This document shows positions 45,648 to 55,251 of a stretch of DNA of 64,000 nucleotides, one piece after another (the first letter of the stretch is position 1; every line of letters begins with the position of its first letter). The DNA is from an uncultured Ferrimonas sp. (GTDB lineage Bacteria; Pseudomonadota; Gammaproteobacteria; Enterobacterales; Shewanellaceae), in the NCBI RefSeq assembly GCF_947489035.1, contig NZ_CANLCI010000008.1, forward strand, positions 1 through 64,000, given 5' to 3'. A model generated the notes under the pieces. It was not told the origin of the DNA, did no database searches, and worked only from the letters and a program-made list of their open reading frames with translations. The position numbers and the translations under genes are program-made.

Positions 45648-46381
45648 CGTTGACGAATGGCCGCCAGCAGCGGTTTGGCTTCAGAGCCGGTTAATGCGGC
45701 AGTAAAGGCAACATCTTCGGCGTTCATCGCCGCATCCACACTAGGGCGAGTGCCTTTTAACAGCGCCTTTGTGGCTTGCAATGCCTGCGGTGGCTGGTTA
45801 GCCAAAGCTTGAGCTTGCGCTAACGCCCGTGGCAACACTTGCTCTACCGGCAGCACCTCATTCACTAATCCTAATTGCAGCGCTTTGGCGCCATCGAACG
45901 CTTGCCCTAATAGCAGCAACTCTGCCGCTTGGGCTCGACCAATGCGGTGCGGCAGCAGCAAACTGGATCCCGCCTCTGGCACTAAGCCAATATTCACGAA
46001 CGGCAATGAAAAGCGCGTTTTGTCGCTGCAGTACACCAGATCGCAATGCAGCAACATGGTGGTGCCGATCCCCACCGCGGCACCAGAAACGGCGGCAACC
46101 AACGGTTTATTCAAGCGCGGCAGTAAGCGAATAAACTGATGCACAGGACGACCGTTGTCGGCTTCTTCGGTACTGAGAAAGTCATCCAGATCGTTCCCCG
46201 CACAAAAACACTCGCTGCTGCCTTGGATCAGCACCGCCCGAATTGAATCCTCTTGCTCAGCTTGGGTAAGTGACTGAACTAAGGTGGCATACATCTCTTG
46301 GGTCAGGGCGTTTAACTTGTCCTGACGATTGAGGGTCAGTACCATTACGTGGCCGTCGCGACGGCAAATTACCGGTTCCAT
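45644..46381 (-). CDS. Enoyl-CoA hydratase/isomerase family protein
   Basis: 245 residues. Crotonase fold: LNRQDKLNALTQEMY, oxyanion-hole motif SECFCAGNDLDDFL, VAAVSGAAVGIGTTMLLHCDLVY, FVNIGLVPEAGSS. The catalytic pair typical of hydratases is changed: the second Glu position sits in LVPEAGSS. It probably acts in fatty-acid or amino-acid breakdown. Its stop overlaps the convergent psp-like operon by 4 bp. Confidence 0.85.
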   Translation of the reverse strand: MEPVICRRDGHVMVLTLNRQDKLNALTQEMYATLVQSLTQAEQEDSIRAVLIQGSSECFCAGNDLDDFLSTEEADNGRPVHQFIRLLPRLNKPLVAAVSGAAVGIGTTMLLHCDLVYCSDKTRFSLPFVNIGLVPEAGSSLLLPHRIGRAQAAELLLLGQAFDGAKALQLGLVNEVLPVEQVLPRALAQAQALANQPPQALQATKALLKGTRPSVDAAMNAEDVAFTAALTGSEAKPLLAAIRQR

Positions 46382-46443
46382 CAGCTGCTCCTTGCAGTGC
46401 TCATTTTCTCTCCGTAAAAAATCAGTTTAAAGGATGAACTGTT

Positions 46444-46902
46444 ATGATTAAACGTTTGTTTGAATTTGGTGTCATTGCAGGAGCGTTGTTGTGGCCTGCC
46501 GCGGCGATGGCCGCCACCATTACGGTAACCGAGCCGCAGGTGCGTGCCATGCCTACCGGGGTGCCAAACACCGCCGGTTATCTGCAATTGCAAGCCCAGC
46601 AAGAGGACGATGCGTTGCTGGCGGCCAGCTGTGAAGGCGTGCAGCGGACAGAGCTGCATACCTTGCTGATGGAAGACGGGCTGATGAAGATGCGCCCAGT
46701 GGAGCAGATCCCGTTGCCGCAAGGGCAAACCGTGGCGCTGGAACAAGGCGGCTACCATTTGATGATGATGGGGCTGCAACACGGTGCCAGTGTTGGCCAA
46801 CAGCTGCAGTGCCAGCTGAGCTTTGCCAAAGCGGCGCCGCAAACGGTGGTATTTACCGTGGTGCGTATCGATAAGCCGTCGGGCCATCATCACCACCATT
46901 AA
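46444..46902 (+). CDS. PCu(A)C copper chaperone with C-terminal His tail
   Basis: 152 residues. A signal peptide (FGVIAGALLWPAAAMA) is followed by a cupredoxin-like domain with the family copper motif: ELHTLLMEDGLMKMRPV and, after a spacer, GYHLMMMGL. Members carry Cu(I) in the periplasm to the CuA site of cytochrome oxidase. The protein ends in GHHHHH, five histidines, which may add a metal site. No ScoI or oxidase gene is adjacent. Confidence 0.9.
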   Translation: MIKRLFEFGVIAGALLWPAAAMAATITVTEPQVRAMPTGVPNTAGYLQLQAQQEDDALLAASCEGVQRTELHTLLMEDGLMKMRPVEQIPLPQGQTVALEQGGYHLMMMGLQHGASVGQQLQCQLSFAKAAPQTVVFTVVRIDKPSGHHHHH

Positions 46903-47030
46903 GTTTGTCGCAGTATTGGTCGCTGTGATCCGCAGGCAACGCCTGCGTGATAGCAGTCAGCACTGCGTCATACCCATTATTATGCTGCGGCCACAGGCCG
47001 TGGTTATCTCCCTCTATAGGACAAGATTAC

Positions 47031-47702
47031 ATGCGCAATAACAGCATCTTAGCTGCCCTTATCGCCTCTGGTTTGGCGGTAGCTGCACCAGCAAACGCCG
47101 ACGTATTGGCTGTGAAAGCGGGTTTGGATTGGTTCCAAGCCAGCACCGATGGCAGCTACGCCAACACCAGTGCTAACTTTGATGACGAAGGCCACGTCAG
47201 TGGGTTTGTTGCGTTTGAGCACCCAGTGCCCCTGTTGCCAAATGCGATGGTGCGTTACAACGATTTGGGTGACAGCAACGGAAGCAACAAGGTGGATCTG
47301 ACCAACGTTGATCTGCTGGCTTACTACGAGTTGCTGGATAACCCGCTGCTGGAGCTGGATTTTGGTTTGAACTACCGCATCTACGCCGGTGAGTTCTCGA
47401 ACGCCAACATCAACGACAGCGATCTGGATGAAGGGGTGTTCATGGGGTACGTCCGTGGTCGCTTTGATATCGTTGGTACTGGCCTGTTTGCGTTCGCGAA
47501 CGTGTTTGCGACCGATTACGACGATAAGGCGATCCACGATCTGCAGGTTGGCGTAGGCTATACCCTCGATTTCATCCCGTTGTTGGATTTGGATCTGAAA
47601 GCCGGTTACCGCGAGCACAGCTTTGATGTGCAAGACTTTAACAGCATCAATGCCGATCTGACCCAAGACGGTTGGTTCGCTGGGGTTGAGCTGGCGTTCT
47701 AA
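47031..47702 (+). CDS. TIGR04219-type outer membrane beta-barrel protein
   Basis: 224 residues from the ATG at 47031 (AGGACA upstream). Signal peptide ILAALIASGLAVAAPANA, mature part of alternating beta strands with acidic loops (NINDSDLDEGVFMGYVRG, VFATDYDDKAIHDLQVGVGY) and the C-terminal aromatic signature VELAF. This pattern fits the TIGR04219 outer membrane family seen in Shewanella and Vibrio relatives; role unknown. Confidence 0.75.
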   Translation: MRNNSILAALIASGLAVAAPANADVLAVKAGLDWFQASTDGSYANTSANFDDEGHVSGFVAFEHPVPLLPNAMVRYNDLGDSNGSNKVDLTNVDLLAYYELLDNPLLELDFGLNYRIYAGEFSNANINDSDLDEGVFMGYVRGRFDIVGTGLFAFANVFATDYDDKAIHDLQVGVGYTLDFIPLLDLDLKAGYREHSFDVQDFNSINADLTQDGWFAGVELAF

Positions 47703-47720
47703 CGCTGGCGTTGACGTTTA

Positions 47721-47751
47721 AAAAGCACGCTTTCGAGCGTGCTTTTTTGGT
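47721..47751 (+). terminator. Terminator of the outer membrane protein gene
   Basis: 11-bp stem AAAAGCACGCT / AGCGTGCTTTT closed by a TTCG tetraloop and followed by T residues. Confidence 0.9.
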
Positions 47752-47808
47752 TGCAGTCGTGGCCAGCCAGACTACACTGTGGCGATTTTCCACCTTGAGC
47801 CGATCGCG

Positions 47809-48036
47809 ATGAATCGCAAAAAGAAAGTGAAGCAGACTCTGCTGAAGCAAGCACGCAAGCAACGCGCAAAAAATGCCCCAAAAAGCCAACAGGGGTACGT
47901 CTCTAAGGCCGATCGTGCCGCGGCGGTTGCCACCTTGGCGGAGATCAGCGCCGACGCCCCAGCCGAAGTAACGATTGCGGCTGGCGTTGACTCAGAGCCG
48001 ACCCCAGTCAATGCCAGCGATCAGCCAAACGGCTGA
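47809..48036 (+). CDS. DUF2986 family small basic protein
   Basis: 75 residues from the ATG at 47809. The N-terminus MNRKKKVKQTLLKQARKQRA and YVSKADRA match the short Lys/Arg-rich DUF2986 family of marine gammaproteobacteria. Nucleic-acid binding is plausible from charge; the function is unknown. A strong bidirectional terminator follows. Confidence 0.8.
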   Translation: MNRKKKVKQTLLKQARKQRAKNAPKSQQGYVSKADRAAAVATLAEISADAPAEVTIAAGVDSEPTPVNASDQPNG

Positions 48037-48048
48037 TGCGATGAACCA

Positions 48049-48078
48049 AAAAAAGCCGCTCAATGAGCGGCTTTTTTG
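48049..48078. terminator. Bidirectional terminator between the DUF2986 gene and tolC
   Basis: AGCCGCTC (48054-48061) / GAGCGGCT (48065-48072) with an AAT loop; A-tract on one side and T-tract on the other. Confidence 0.88.
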
Positions 48079-48093
48079 ATCGGGTGGATCAAC

Positions 48094-49425
48094 TTAGCTT
48101 GCTGAGCGCAACCCTTTATTGATCATCTCCAGATCCGCGTCACTCAAGGTGCCCGCGGCCTGTTTCAGGGTCAGGATCGAGATGATGTAACCGTAACGGG
48201 CATCCGCCAACTGCTGCTTCGCGCTGTACAGTTGTTGGGTTGAGTTCAGAACATCAACGATGGTACGCGTGCCCACCTCAAAGCCCGCTTCGGTGGCTTT
48301 CAAGGCGCTTTCTGCCGACACCACCGATTGCTCGTAAGCACGGATAGATCCCAACGACGCATTGACGTTGTTTAGGCTGGCGCGGGTGTTACGTACTACG
48401 CTGCGGTAGCTCTCTTCCAGTGATTGCTGAGCCACCACATAGTTGGCTTTGGCTTCATCCACCTGGCCGGTAACGCGGAAACCGGCAAAGATTGGAATGG
48501 AAACATTAACCCCAATGTTGGTGCTGTCGCCTTCCAGGAAGTTTCGGTCGTGGCTGAAGGTGTCGCCGTACTGCGCGCTGAAGCTGATGCTTGGCATGTG
48601 GCCAGTGCGCGCTAAGTTGATCTGCTCTTTGGCAATTTCCACGCTTAAGCGGTTGATCAGCAAATTGATGCTGGAATCTTCAGCAATGGTTTGCCACTGA
48701 TCTGCGCTGGCCGGAGCCGGCTTGCTTGGGCTAAAGCGTTCGGTATCCAGTACGTTCAGCTCTTGGTGTGCAATGCCGGTGATCTCACGCAGGGCTTCGA
48801 AGTTGTTATCGAGGTTGTTTTGCGCGGTAATTTCGTTGGCCACGGCCAAATCAAACTGCGCTTGCGCTTCGTGTACGTCGGTGATGGCGGTAAGGCCCAC
48901 GGCGAAACGCTGCTTGGTTTGTTCTAACTGACGCTCGATAGCGCGCTTGTTGGCCAGCACAAATTCAACGTTATCTTGGGCAGATAGCACATTGAAGTAG
49001 GCTTGAGCGACGCGCACGATCAGGCTCTGTTTAACCAAATCGTAATTCAGCTCAGATTGCGCCGCCGATTGCTTGGTGATCCCCAAGTTTACGTAGTTGG
49101 CGTGATCGTAGATGCTTTGCGATAAGGTGATGGCCCCTGAAGTGCTGGAAACTTCGCTGTCTGCAGGGTTGCCGCCAGGGCTGCCAGGAACGCTATTATC
49201 CAACACATCGGAATAGCTTAACGATGCATTGATCTGCGGTAACAGGTTGGCACGGGTTTGCCCAATACGCTCGTAGGCGGCATCACGGTTAGAGTCTGCT
49301 TGCAGCAGTACAGGATCTTTAGTCAGGGCCACTTGATAGATCTGCAGCAGATCATCGGCGTAAGCGGCGCTGGTGCTTAAAGACAATCCTAGTGCCAAGC
49401 AAACAGTACGCAATTTGAAGTTCAT
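48094..49425 (-). CDS. tolC: Outer membrane efflux channel TolC
   Basis: 443 residues. A signal peptide (LALGLSLSTSAAYA) is followed by two structural repeats of the TolC family. Typical signatures: DLLQIYQVALTKDPVLLQADSNRDA, LQQTKQRFAVGLTAITDV-like coiled-coil segments, and FEVGTRTIVDVLNSTQQLY. It forms the trimeric export duct used by tripartite efflux pumps and type I secretion. It is divergent from nudF, as in many gammaproteobacteria. Confidence 0.96.
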   Translation of the reverse strand: MNFKLRTVCLALGLSLSTSAAYADDLLQIYQVALTKDPVLLQADSNRDAAYERIGQTRANLLPQINASLSYSDVLDNSVPGSPGGNPADSEVSSTSGAITLSQSIYDHANYVNLGITKQSAAQSELNYDLVKQSLIVRVAQAYFNVLSAQDNVEFVLANKRAIERQLEQTKQRFAVGLTAITDVHEAQAQFDLAVANEITAQNNLDNNFEALREITGIAHQELNVLDTERFSPSKPAPASADQWQTIAEDSSINLLINRLSVEIAKEQINLARTGHMPSISFSAQYGDTFSHDRNFLEGDSTNIGVNVSIPIFAGFRVTGQVDEAKANYVVAQQSLEESYRSVVRNTRASLNNVNASLGSIRAYEQSVVSAESALKATEAGFEVGTRTIVDVLNSTQQLYSAKQQLADARYGYIISILTLKQAAGTLSDADLEMINKGLRSAS

Positions 49426-49635
49426 TAATCTTCCTTAGTGGTAACTCATACTTTGCGGTAAGGATGGCAAAGCAAGAATGAAAATAATGTATTCCCGAGC
49501 GGTGCCAACACGGGCGGTTTACAGTAACTAGTAGACTTAAATCAACCCTGCTGAGTCAATCTCTGTGCAACAAACAATTGTAACATAGTACTCTGATTAG
49601 CTTAGCCAATTAGAATTGAGAACCAAAGGGCAATC

Positions 49636-50259
49636 ATGGCTTCGTTCCCCCATAAATTCAGCGCCGATGATGTAGTGATTGATTCGGTTGAAACGGCCTT
49701 TCAAGGCTTCTTCCGCTTAGAACGGATCACCTTTCGCCATCCCTTGTTTGCTGGCGGCATGAGCCAACCAACCCAACGGGAAGTGTTTGAGCGGGGGGAT
49801 GCGGTGGTGGTGTTGCCGTACGACGCTCGCCGCGATGCGGTGGTGCTGGTCGAGCAGATCCGGATTCCAGCGCTGCGCACCGCGGCGAATCCGTGGCAAC
49901 TGGAGCTGGTGGCCGGCATCGTCGAAGCGGGGGAATCCGCCGCGGATGTGGCCAAACGCGAGCTGATGGAAGAATCCGGATTAACGGCGCTGTCGCTGCA
50001 TAAAATCTGCAGCTATCTGCCCAGCCCCGGCGGCTGCAGCGAACGTCACACCCTCTATCTGGCGCAAGTAACGGTGGCCGATGAACGGCAAGTGTTTGGC
50101 TTAGCCAGCGAACAAGAAGACATTCGCCGCCATGTGGTGAGCCGCACTGAAGCGATGGCGCTGCTGCAAGCCGGCAGCATTGATAACGCCGCCACCGTCA
50201 TTGGCTTGCAGTGGTTGGCACTGAATTTGGCCGCATTACCTGAGCTTGCCGCAGAATGA
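49636..50259 (+). CDS. nudF: ADP-ribose pyrophosphatase (Nudix)
   Basis: 207 residues. The full Nudix box is visible as GIVEAGESAADVAKRELMEE followed by SGL, matching GX5EX7REUXEEXGU. Preceding motifs RRDAVVLVEQIRIPA and NPWQLELVAG belong to the ADP-ribose pyrophosphatase group. It cleaves ADP-ribose to AMP and ribose 5-phosphate. First gene of the nudF-yqiB-cpdA-yqiA-parE run; overlaps yqiB by 4 bp. Confidence 0.96.
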   Translation: MASFPHKFSADDVVIDSVETAFQGFFRLERITFRHPLFAGGMSQPTQREVFERGDAVVVLPYDARRDAVVLVEQIRIPALRTAANPWQLELVAGIVEAGESAADVAKRELMEESGLTALSLHKICSYLPSPGGCSERHTLYLAQVTVADERQVFGLASEQEDIRRHVVSRTEAMALLQAGSIDNAATVIGLQWLALNLAALPELAAE

Positions 50260-50720
50260 GCCCAGCCAAGCGCCGGTACGCCCCCAGCTTGGCCAAGTTA
50301 CTGGCGTTGTGTGGTCGCAACTATCGCGTTTTGCAGCAGCTGCTGACCGATGGCCGCCATCAGCAGGGGCCTCAGCGTCACTACCGCTGGCAGCATCGAC
50401 GCCAAGGCAAAGGGTTGGCACTGCAGTTGTGCGAACAAACCAAGTACACTGAACTGGTCCAGCTCAGTCATTGGGACGATGCCATCAGTCAGGTGGTGCT
50501 GCCGGTAATCGAATTGCGGATTTATCATGACGCTCAGTTAGCAGAAGTGTTAACTGGGCAACACTTTTCAAGATTACTACCGGTCTATCCCTACCCAAAT
50601 GCGGCAATGCTGCAGCGCGATGAAAAATTTCAGGTTAATCTGTTTGTGGCGGAGCTGCTTGGCCAACACGGGCAGCACGACTGGCAATTAATGACGATGC
50701 AGGAGAGCCGTAAGTCTTGA
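50256..50720 (+). CDS. yqiB: DUF1249 family protein YqiB
   Basis: 154 residues, ATGA start overlapping nudF. Motifs characteristic of DUF1249: CGRNYRVLQQLL, KYTELVQLS, LRIYHDAQLAEV and the C-terminal YPNAAMLQRDEKFQVNLFV. The function is not established; its position between nudF and cpdA is conserved. Confidence 0.92.
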   Translation: MSPAKRRYAPSLAKLLALCGRNYRVLQQLLTDGRHQQGPQRHYRWQHRRQGKGLALQLCEQTKYTELVQLSHWDDAISQVVLPVIELRIYHDAQLAEVLTGQHFSRLLPVYPYPNAAMLQRDEKFQVNLFVAELLGQHGQHDWQLMTMQESRKS

Positions 50721-51544
50721 ACCAGCCGATCCATACCTTTTCACCCCATGCCGACGATGGCTCCGTGCTATTGGCGCAAGTCAGCGATCCGCACCTGTTT
50801 GCGGATCAAGATAATGCGTTTTTGGGGGTTAATCCCCACGCCAGCTTGAGCGCGGTGATTGGAGAGCTGCAACAAACGGACGGCGTGGATGCAGTATTGG
50901 CCACCGGTGATTTAAGCCAAGATCACAGTGATGAAGCCTACCACCTGTTTGCCCGCATGATGGGGAAACTGCCTGCCCCCACTTTTGTCTTGCCTGGTAA
51001 CCACGATTCGCCGCACCTGATGAACGCCATTCTGACCGGCCCCAAAGTAAAATGTGGCCGCCGCTTGGTGATTGGCGATTGGCAGATCCTGATGTTGGAC
51101 TCCACCGTGGTGGGTAAGCCGTCGGGGCACGTCAGTGTGGATGAGCGCACTTGGCTGGTGCAGATGTTAAAATCCCACAGCGACATGAACACCCTCGTCG
51201 CCCTACACCACCATCCGGTTGGCACCGGTTGCACTTGGCTGGATCATCACTGTTTAGACAACGGCCACGAACTGCTGGCGCTGTTGTCGCGCTATCACAA
51301 CGTGAAAGCGGTGATCTGGGGTCACGTGCATCAAGAGATGGATCAAAAGTATCAGCACCTGCGGCTGTTAGCGGTGCCCTCTACCAGCATTCAGTTCCTG
51401 CCAAACAGCCACAACTTTGTGCTTGATTCAGCGCAACCGGGCTATCGTTTGCTGCGCTTGTACCCCGATGGTAGCATCGACACAGTCGTTAAGCGCTTGA
51501 GTTGTGGTCAATTTACCCCCGATGGCGGAGCCACCGGCTATTAG
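50717..51544 (+). CDS. cpdA: 3',5'-cyclic-AMP phosphodiesterase CpdA
   Basis: 275 residues with a TTG start at 50717 overlapping the yqiB stop (AGGAG 11 bases upstream). Metallophosphoesterase signatures: SDPHLF, ATGDLSQDHSDEAY, LPGNHDSP, ALHHHPV and WGHVHQEMD. It hydrolyses cAMP to AMP and tunes CRP control. The use of TTG may limit its level. Confidence 0.95.
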   Translation: MNQPIHTFSPHADDGSVLLAQVSDPHLFADQDNAFLGVNPHASLSAVIGELQQTDGVDAVLATGDLSQDHSDEAYHLFARMMGKLPAPTFVLPGNHDSPHLMNAILTGPKVKCGRRLVIGDWQILMLDSTVVGKPSGHVSVDERTWLVQMLKSHSDMNTLVALHHHPVGTGCTWLDHHCLDNGHELLALLSRYHNVKAVIWGHVHQEMDQKYQHLRLLAVPSTSIQFLPNSHNFVLDSAQPGYRLLRLYPDGSIDTVVKRLSCGQFTPDGGATGY

Positions 51545-51587
51545 TCATTGAGTCAGCGCCCCACCTATATATTGAGAACGCTGATCC

Positions 51588-52184
51588 ATGCTTTTGTATC
51601 TTCATGGTTTTAATAGTGCGCCCAGTTCCACTAAGGCGCAGCAAGTGGCGGCATACCTGCGCCAGCATTTTCCCAACGAGCCCTACGCCATACCGCAGTT
51701 GGTCACCAGCCCTGAGTTAGCGGTAGCCCAGATCATGACGATTGCCGAAAGCGCCGTGCTCGCGGGTGAACCGCTGCGGTTGATGGGCAGCTCGATGGGG
51801 GGATTTCTGGCCACTTACCTGTTGGAAACCTTATCGCGCCGTTATCCCCGCGCCGAGATCCGCGCGGTGTTGATTAACCCCGCCGTGAACCCGTGGGCGT
51901 TAATGGATGACCTCTTAGGGGAGCACACCAACCCTTATACTGGCGAAGTGTTTCAGGTTGAAGCACAGCACGCCGAACAACTGCAGCGCTACAACACCCC
52001 AAGGTTACACTGCCCCCAAGGGTATCGGGTGTTGCTGCAAAGCGGCGATGAAGTATTAGACTACCGCTTGGCTGTGGCAAAATACGCCTGCAGCCAGCTG
52101 CACATCGAACCCGGTGGCGATCACAGCTACCAACACTTTTCGACCCAATTGCCAGCGGCATTTGCCTTTTTAGGCATGGCTTGA
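51588..52184 (+). CDS. yqiA: Esterase YqiA
   Basis: 198 residues. Alpha/beta hydrolase: YLHGFNSAPSSTKAQQV near the N-terminus, nucleophile elbow GSSMGGF, and a late SGDEVLDYR (Asp) and GGDHSY (His). Conserved between cpdA and parE. Natural substrate unknown; family members cleave short acyl esters. Confidence 0.93.
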   Translation: MLLYLHGFNSAPSSTKAQQVAAYLRQHFPNEPYAIPQLVTSPELAVAQIMTIAESAVLAGEPLRLMGSSMGGFLATYLLETLSRRYPRAEIRAVLINPAVNPWALMDDLLGEHTNPYTGEVFQVEAQHAEQLQRYNTPRLHCPQGYRVLLQSGDEVLDYRLAVAKYACSQLHIEPGGDHSYQHFSTQLPAAFAFLGMA

Positions 52185-52239
52185 AGCGCAACCCATTGCC
52201 TCGTTAAGATGGCAAGTCAGAACAAAAACGGAACAATTG

Positions 52240-54129
52240 ATGAGCAATCAATACACCTCGGATGCCATTGAGGTTCTCAGTGGGCTAGAGCCGGTGCAAA
52301 AGCGCCCGGGCATGTACACCGAAACCACAAGACCAAACCACTTAGGCCAAGAAGTTATCGACAACAGTGTCGATGAAGCGCTGGCCGGTCACGCCGATGA
52401 CATCCAAGTGATTTTGCATGCTGATCAATCGCTGGAAGTCATTGATAACGGCCGTGGCATGCCGGTAGACATTCACCCGGAAGAGGGGATCTCTGGGGTC
52501 GAATTGATCCTAACCCGGCTGCACGCCGGCGGTAAGTTCTCTAACGACAACTACCAGTTCTCTGGCGGCTTGCATGGGGTGGGGATCTCGGTGGTGAACG
52601 CCTTGTCGTCACGGGTTGAAGTGAAAGTTCGCCGCGATGCCCAGCTGCACGAAATCGCCTTTGAACATGGCGAGAAAGTGGCTGAACTGGCCGTCAGCGG
52701 CAGCGTTGGCAAGCGCAACACCGGCACCAGCGTCCACTTTTGGCCGGATCCAAAATACTTTGATTCCGCCAACTTCTCTGCATCGCGTATGGCCCACGGC
52801 CTGCGCGCCAAAGCGGTACTGTGCCCGGGGCTGCGGATCCGCTTTGATAACAAGGTGAATGGCGAACGGTTCGAGTGGCACTACGAAGCGGGGCTTGAGG
52901 ATTACCTAAGCGATGCCGTTAAAGAGTGGCCGAAACTGCCGGAAGCCCCATTCGTTGGCAGTTTCAGCGGCAACAATGAAGCGGTCGATTGGGCGGTGCT
53001 GTGGTTACCAGAAGGCGGTGACAGCATTGGCGAAAGCTACGTTAACCTGATCCCAACCGCGCAAGGCGGTACCCACGTAAATGGTTTCCGCCAAGGCTTA
53101 TTGGAAGCGATGCGGGAATTTTGTGAATTCCGTAATTTGCTGCCCCGTGGCATCAAGTTAAGCCCAGAAGACATCTGGGACAAAGCCGCCTACGTGCTTT
53201 CAACCAAGATGCAGGATCCGCAGTTTTCTGGCCAAACCAAAGAACGCCTCTCTTCGCGCCAAGCCAGTGCCTTTGTGTCTGGGGTGGTGCGCGACGCCTT
53301 CAGTTTGTGGTTGAACGAGCACACCGACAACGCCGAGCTGCTGGCGGAACTGTGCATCAATAACGCCCAAAGCCGCTTACGCAAAGCAAAGAAAGTGGCC
53401 CGTAAACGCGTGACCTCGGGCCCCGCTTTGCCGGGTAAGCTTACCGACTGTGCCGGTCAAGACGCCAGCAAAGGCGAGCTGTTCTTGGTTGAGGGTGACT
53501 CCGCTGGCGGCAGCGCCAAACAGGCGCGAGACAAAGAGTTTCAAGCGATCATGCCGCTGCGCGGTAAGATCAAAAACACCTGGGAAGATGACGCCTCGGT
53601 GGTGTTGGGCTCGCAAGAAGTGCACGACATTTCTGTGGCGATCGGCTGCGATCCCGACTCGGACGATCTCTCTGGTCTGCGGTACGGCAAGATCTGCATC
53701 TTGGCCGACGCCGACTCCGATGGCCTGCACATCGCCACCTTGCTGTGTGCGCTGTTTATGCGCCATTTCCGCCCCTTGGTCGAACAAGGCCACATCTACG
53801 TGGCCATGCCGCCGTTGTTCCGTGTCGACATCGGCAAAGAGGTGTTTTACGCCTTGGATGACAGCGAGCGCCAAGGGATATTGGATCGCATCGCCGCCGA
53901 GAAAAAACGCGGAAAGGTGCAGGTCACTCGATTTAAAGGCTTGGGCGAGATGAATCCCGGTCAGCTGCGAGAAACCACCATGGATCCGAACACCCGTCGT
54001 TTGGTGCAATTGACCGTGGACGACAACGAAGCCACCTTGGCGTTAATGGACATGCTGTTGGCCAAAAAGCGCGCGGGCGACCGTAAGGATTGGCTTGAGA
54101 CCAACGGCGATCTCGCGCAACTGGATTAA
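52240..54129 (+). CDS. parE: DNA topoisomerase IV subunit B
   Basis: 629 residues from the ATG at 52240. GHKL ATPase motifs EVIDNSVDEALAGHA, DNGRGMPV and GGLHGVGISVVNALS; the toprim domain has EGDSAGGSAKQARD and LADADSDGLHI. With ParC it decatenates daughter chromosomes. Standard neighbours upstream; downstream parC is separated by an inserted sugar-dehydrogenase-like gene. Confidence 0.98.
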   Translation: MSNQYTSDAIEVLSGLEPVQKRPGMYTETTRPNHLGQEVIDNSVDEALAGHADDIQVILHADQSLEVIDNGRGMPVDIHPEEGISGVELILTRLHAGGKFSNDNYQFSGGLHGVGISVVNALSSRVEVKVRRDAQLHEIAFEHGEKVAELAVSGSVGKRNTGTSVHFWPDPKYFDSANFSASRMAHGLRAKAVLCPGLRIRFDNKVNGERFEWHYEAGLEDYLSDAVKEWPKLPEAPFVGSFSGNNEAVDWAVLWLPEGGDSIGESYVNLIPTAQGGTHVNGFRQGLLEAMREFCEFRNLLPRGIKLSPEDIWDKAAYVLSTKMQDPQFSGQTKERLSSRQASAFVSGVVRDAFSLWLNEHTDNAELLAELCINNAQSRLRKAKKVARKRVTSGPALPGKLTDCAGQDASKGELFLVEGDSAGGSAKQARDKEFQAIMPLRGKIKNTWEDDASVVLGSQEVHDISVAIGCDPDSDDLSGLRYGKICILADADSDGLHIATLLCALFMRHFRPLVEQGHIYVAMPPLFRVDIGKEVFYALDDSERQGILDRIAAEKKRGKVQVTRFKGLGEMNPGQLRETTMDPNTRRLVQLTVDDNEATLALMDMLLAKKRAGDRKDWLETNGDLAQLD

Positions 54130-54138
54130 GGATAATTG

Positions 54139-55251
54139 ATGAAGCCATGGATGTTGCCTGCAGCCCTGTTCTCGCTGCTTAGTGCCACCGTCGCTGCCAC
54201 GCCCGCGGCGATCACTCAAGCGCAACTGCCGCCGGGGTTTCAGTTAACGCTGTACGTGGATGGCGTGGCGAATGCGCGGCAGATGGCGTGGGGCGACGAC
54301 GGCAGCCTCTATGTGGGCAGTCGCCGCGAAGGCAAAATCTATCGCGTGGTCGACAGGGATCAAGATGGCCACCCCGAAACCGTTACCGTGTTGGCGCAGG
54401 ATCTGAATATGCCCAGTGGCCTTGCCAGCCGTGATGGGGCGCTGTACGTCGCGGCGGTAAATCAAATTTTGAAGTTTGATCTGAGCCAGCCCAAGGCCCC
54501 AGCGCAGGTGGTGTACGACGATCTGCCCAGCGACAGCCACCACGGCTGGAAGTTTATCCGCTTTGGCGCTGATGGCCGCTTGATTGTTCCGGTGGGCGCG
54601 CCCTGTAACGTCTGTGAACAGCCGCTGCCATACGCCAGCATCTACGCCATTGATCTGGCCAGCGGTGAGCGCGAACTGCTGGCACAGGGGGTACGCAACT
54701 CAGTGGGTTTCGATCAACATCCGGTCAGCGGTGCGCTCTATTTTTCCGATAACGGCGCCGACATGATGGGCGACGATCTGCCCGCGGATGAGATCAATCG
54801 CATTGATCACAACGGCAGCCATTTTGGTTACCCCTATTGGCACGGCGGCGCCGTGGCCGATAACAACCATCCGCTCCCCGCCGCGCTGAAGGGCAAACTG
54901 GTGGATCCCATCGCCAAGTTGCCAGCGCACGTGGCGCCGCTGGGGGTTGAATTTTATCGAGGCCAGCAGTTCCCGCCGCCATGGCAAGGGGCGCTGCTTA
55001 TCGCCGAACACGGCAGCTGGAACCGTTCCAGCAAAGTGGGTTATCGCATCAGTGCGTTAACCTTTGATGGCCGCGGCAACAGCGGCTATCGCGTCTTAGT
55101 GGACGGTTGGCTGGATGGGGAAACCCCATTGGCACGACCGGTGGCGTTTCTGCCCCACCGCGATGGCAGCCTATTAATTTCTGATGATTACAAGGGCCGG
55201 ATCTATCGGCTCAGTTACCACCCCGGCCAGTCCGGCAAGAGAAAACCATGA
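54139..55251 (+). CDS. PQQ-type sorbosone/glucose dehydrogenase-like beta-propeller protein
   Basis: 370 residues from the ATG at 54139. A signal peptide ([16 protein letters not shown]) is followed by a beta-propeller of the soluble quinoprotein dehydrogenase type. Motifs: [78 protein letters not shown] periplasmic oxidation of sugars or sorbosone is likely, but the true substrate cannot be read. It lies between parE and parC and overlaps parC by 4 bp. Confidence 0.85.
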   Translation: MKPWMLPAALFSLLSATVAATPAAITQAQLPPGFQLTLYVDGVANARQMAWGDDGSLYVGSRREGKIYRVVDRDQDGHPETVTVLAQDLNMPSGLASRDGALYVAAVNQILKFDLSQPKAPAQVVYDDLPSDSHHGWKFIRFGADGRLIVPVGAPCNVCEQPLPYASIYAIDLASGERELLAQGVRNSVGFDQHPVSGALYFSDNGADMMGDDLPADEINRIDHNGSHFGYPYWHGGAVADNNHPLPAALKGKLVDPIAKLPAHVAPLGVEFYRGQQFPPPWQGALLIAEHGSWNRSSKVGYRISALTFDGRGNSGYRVLVDGWLDGETPLARPVAFLPHRDGSLLISDDYKGRIYRLSYHPGQSGKRKP

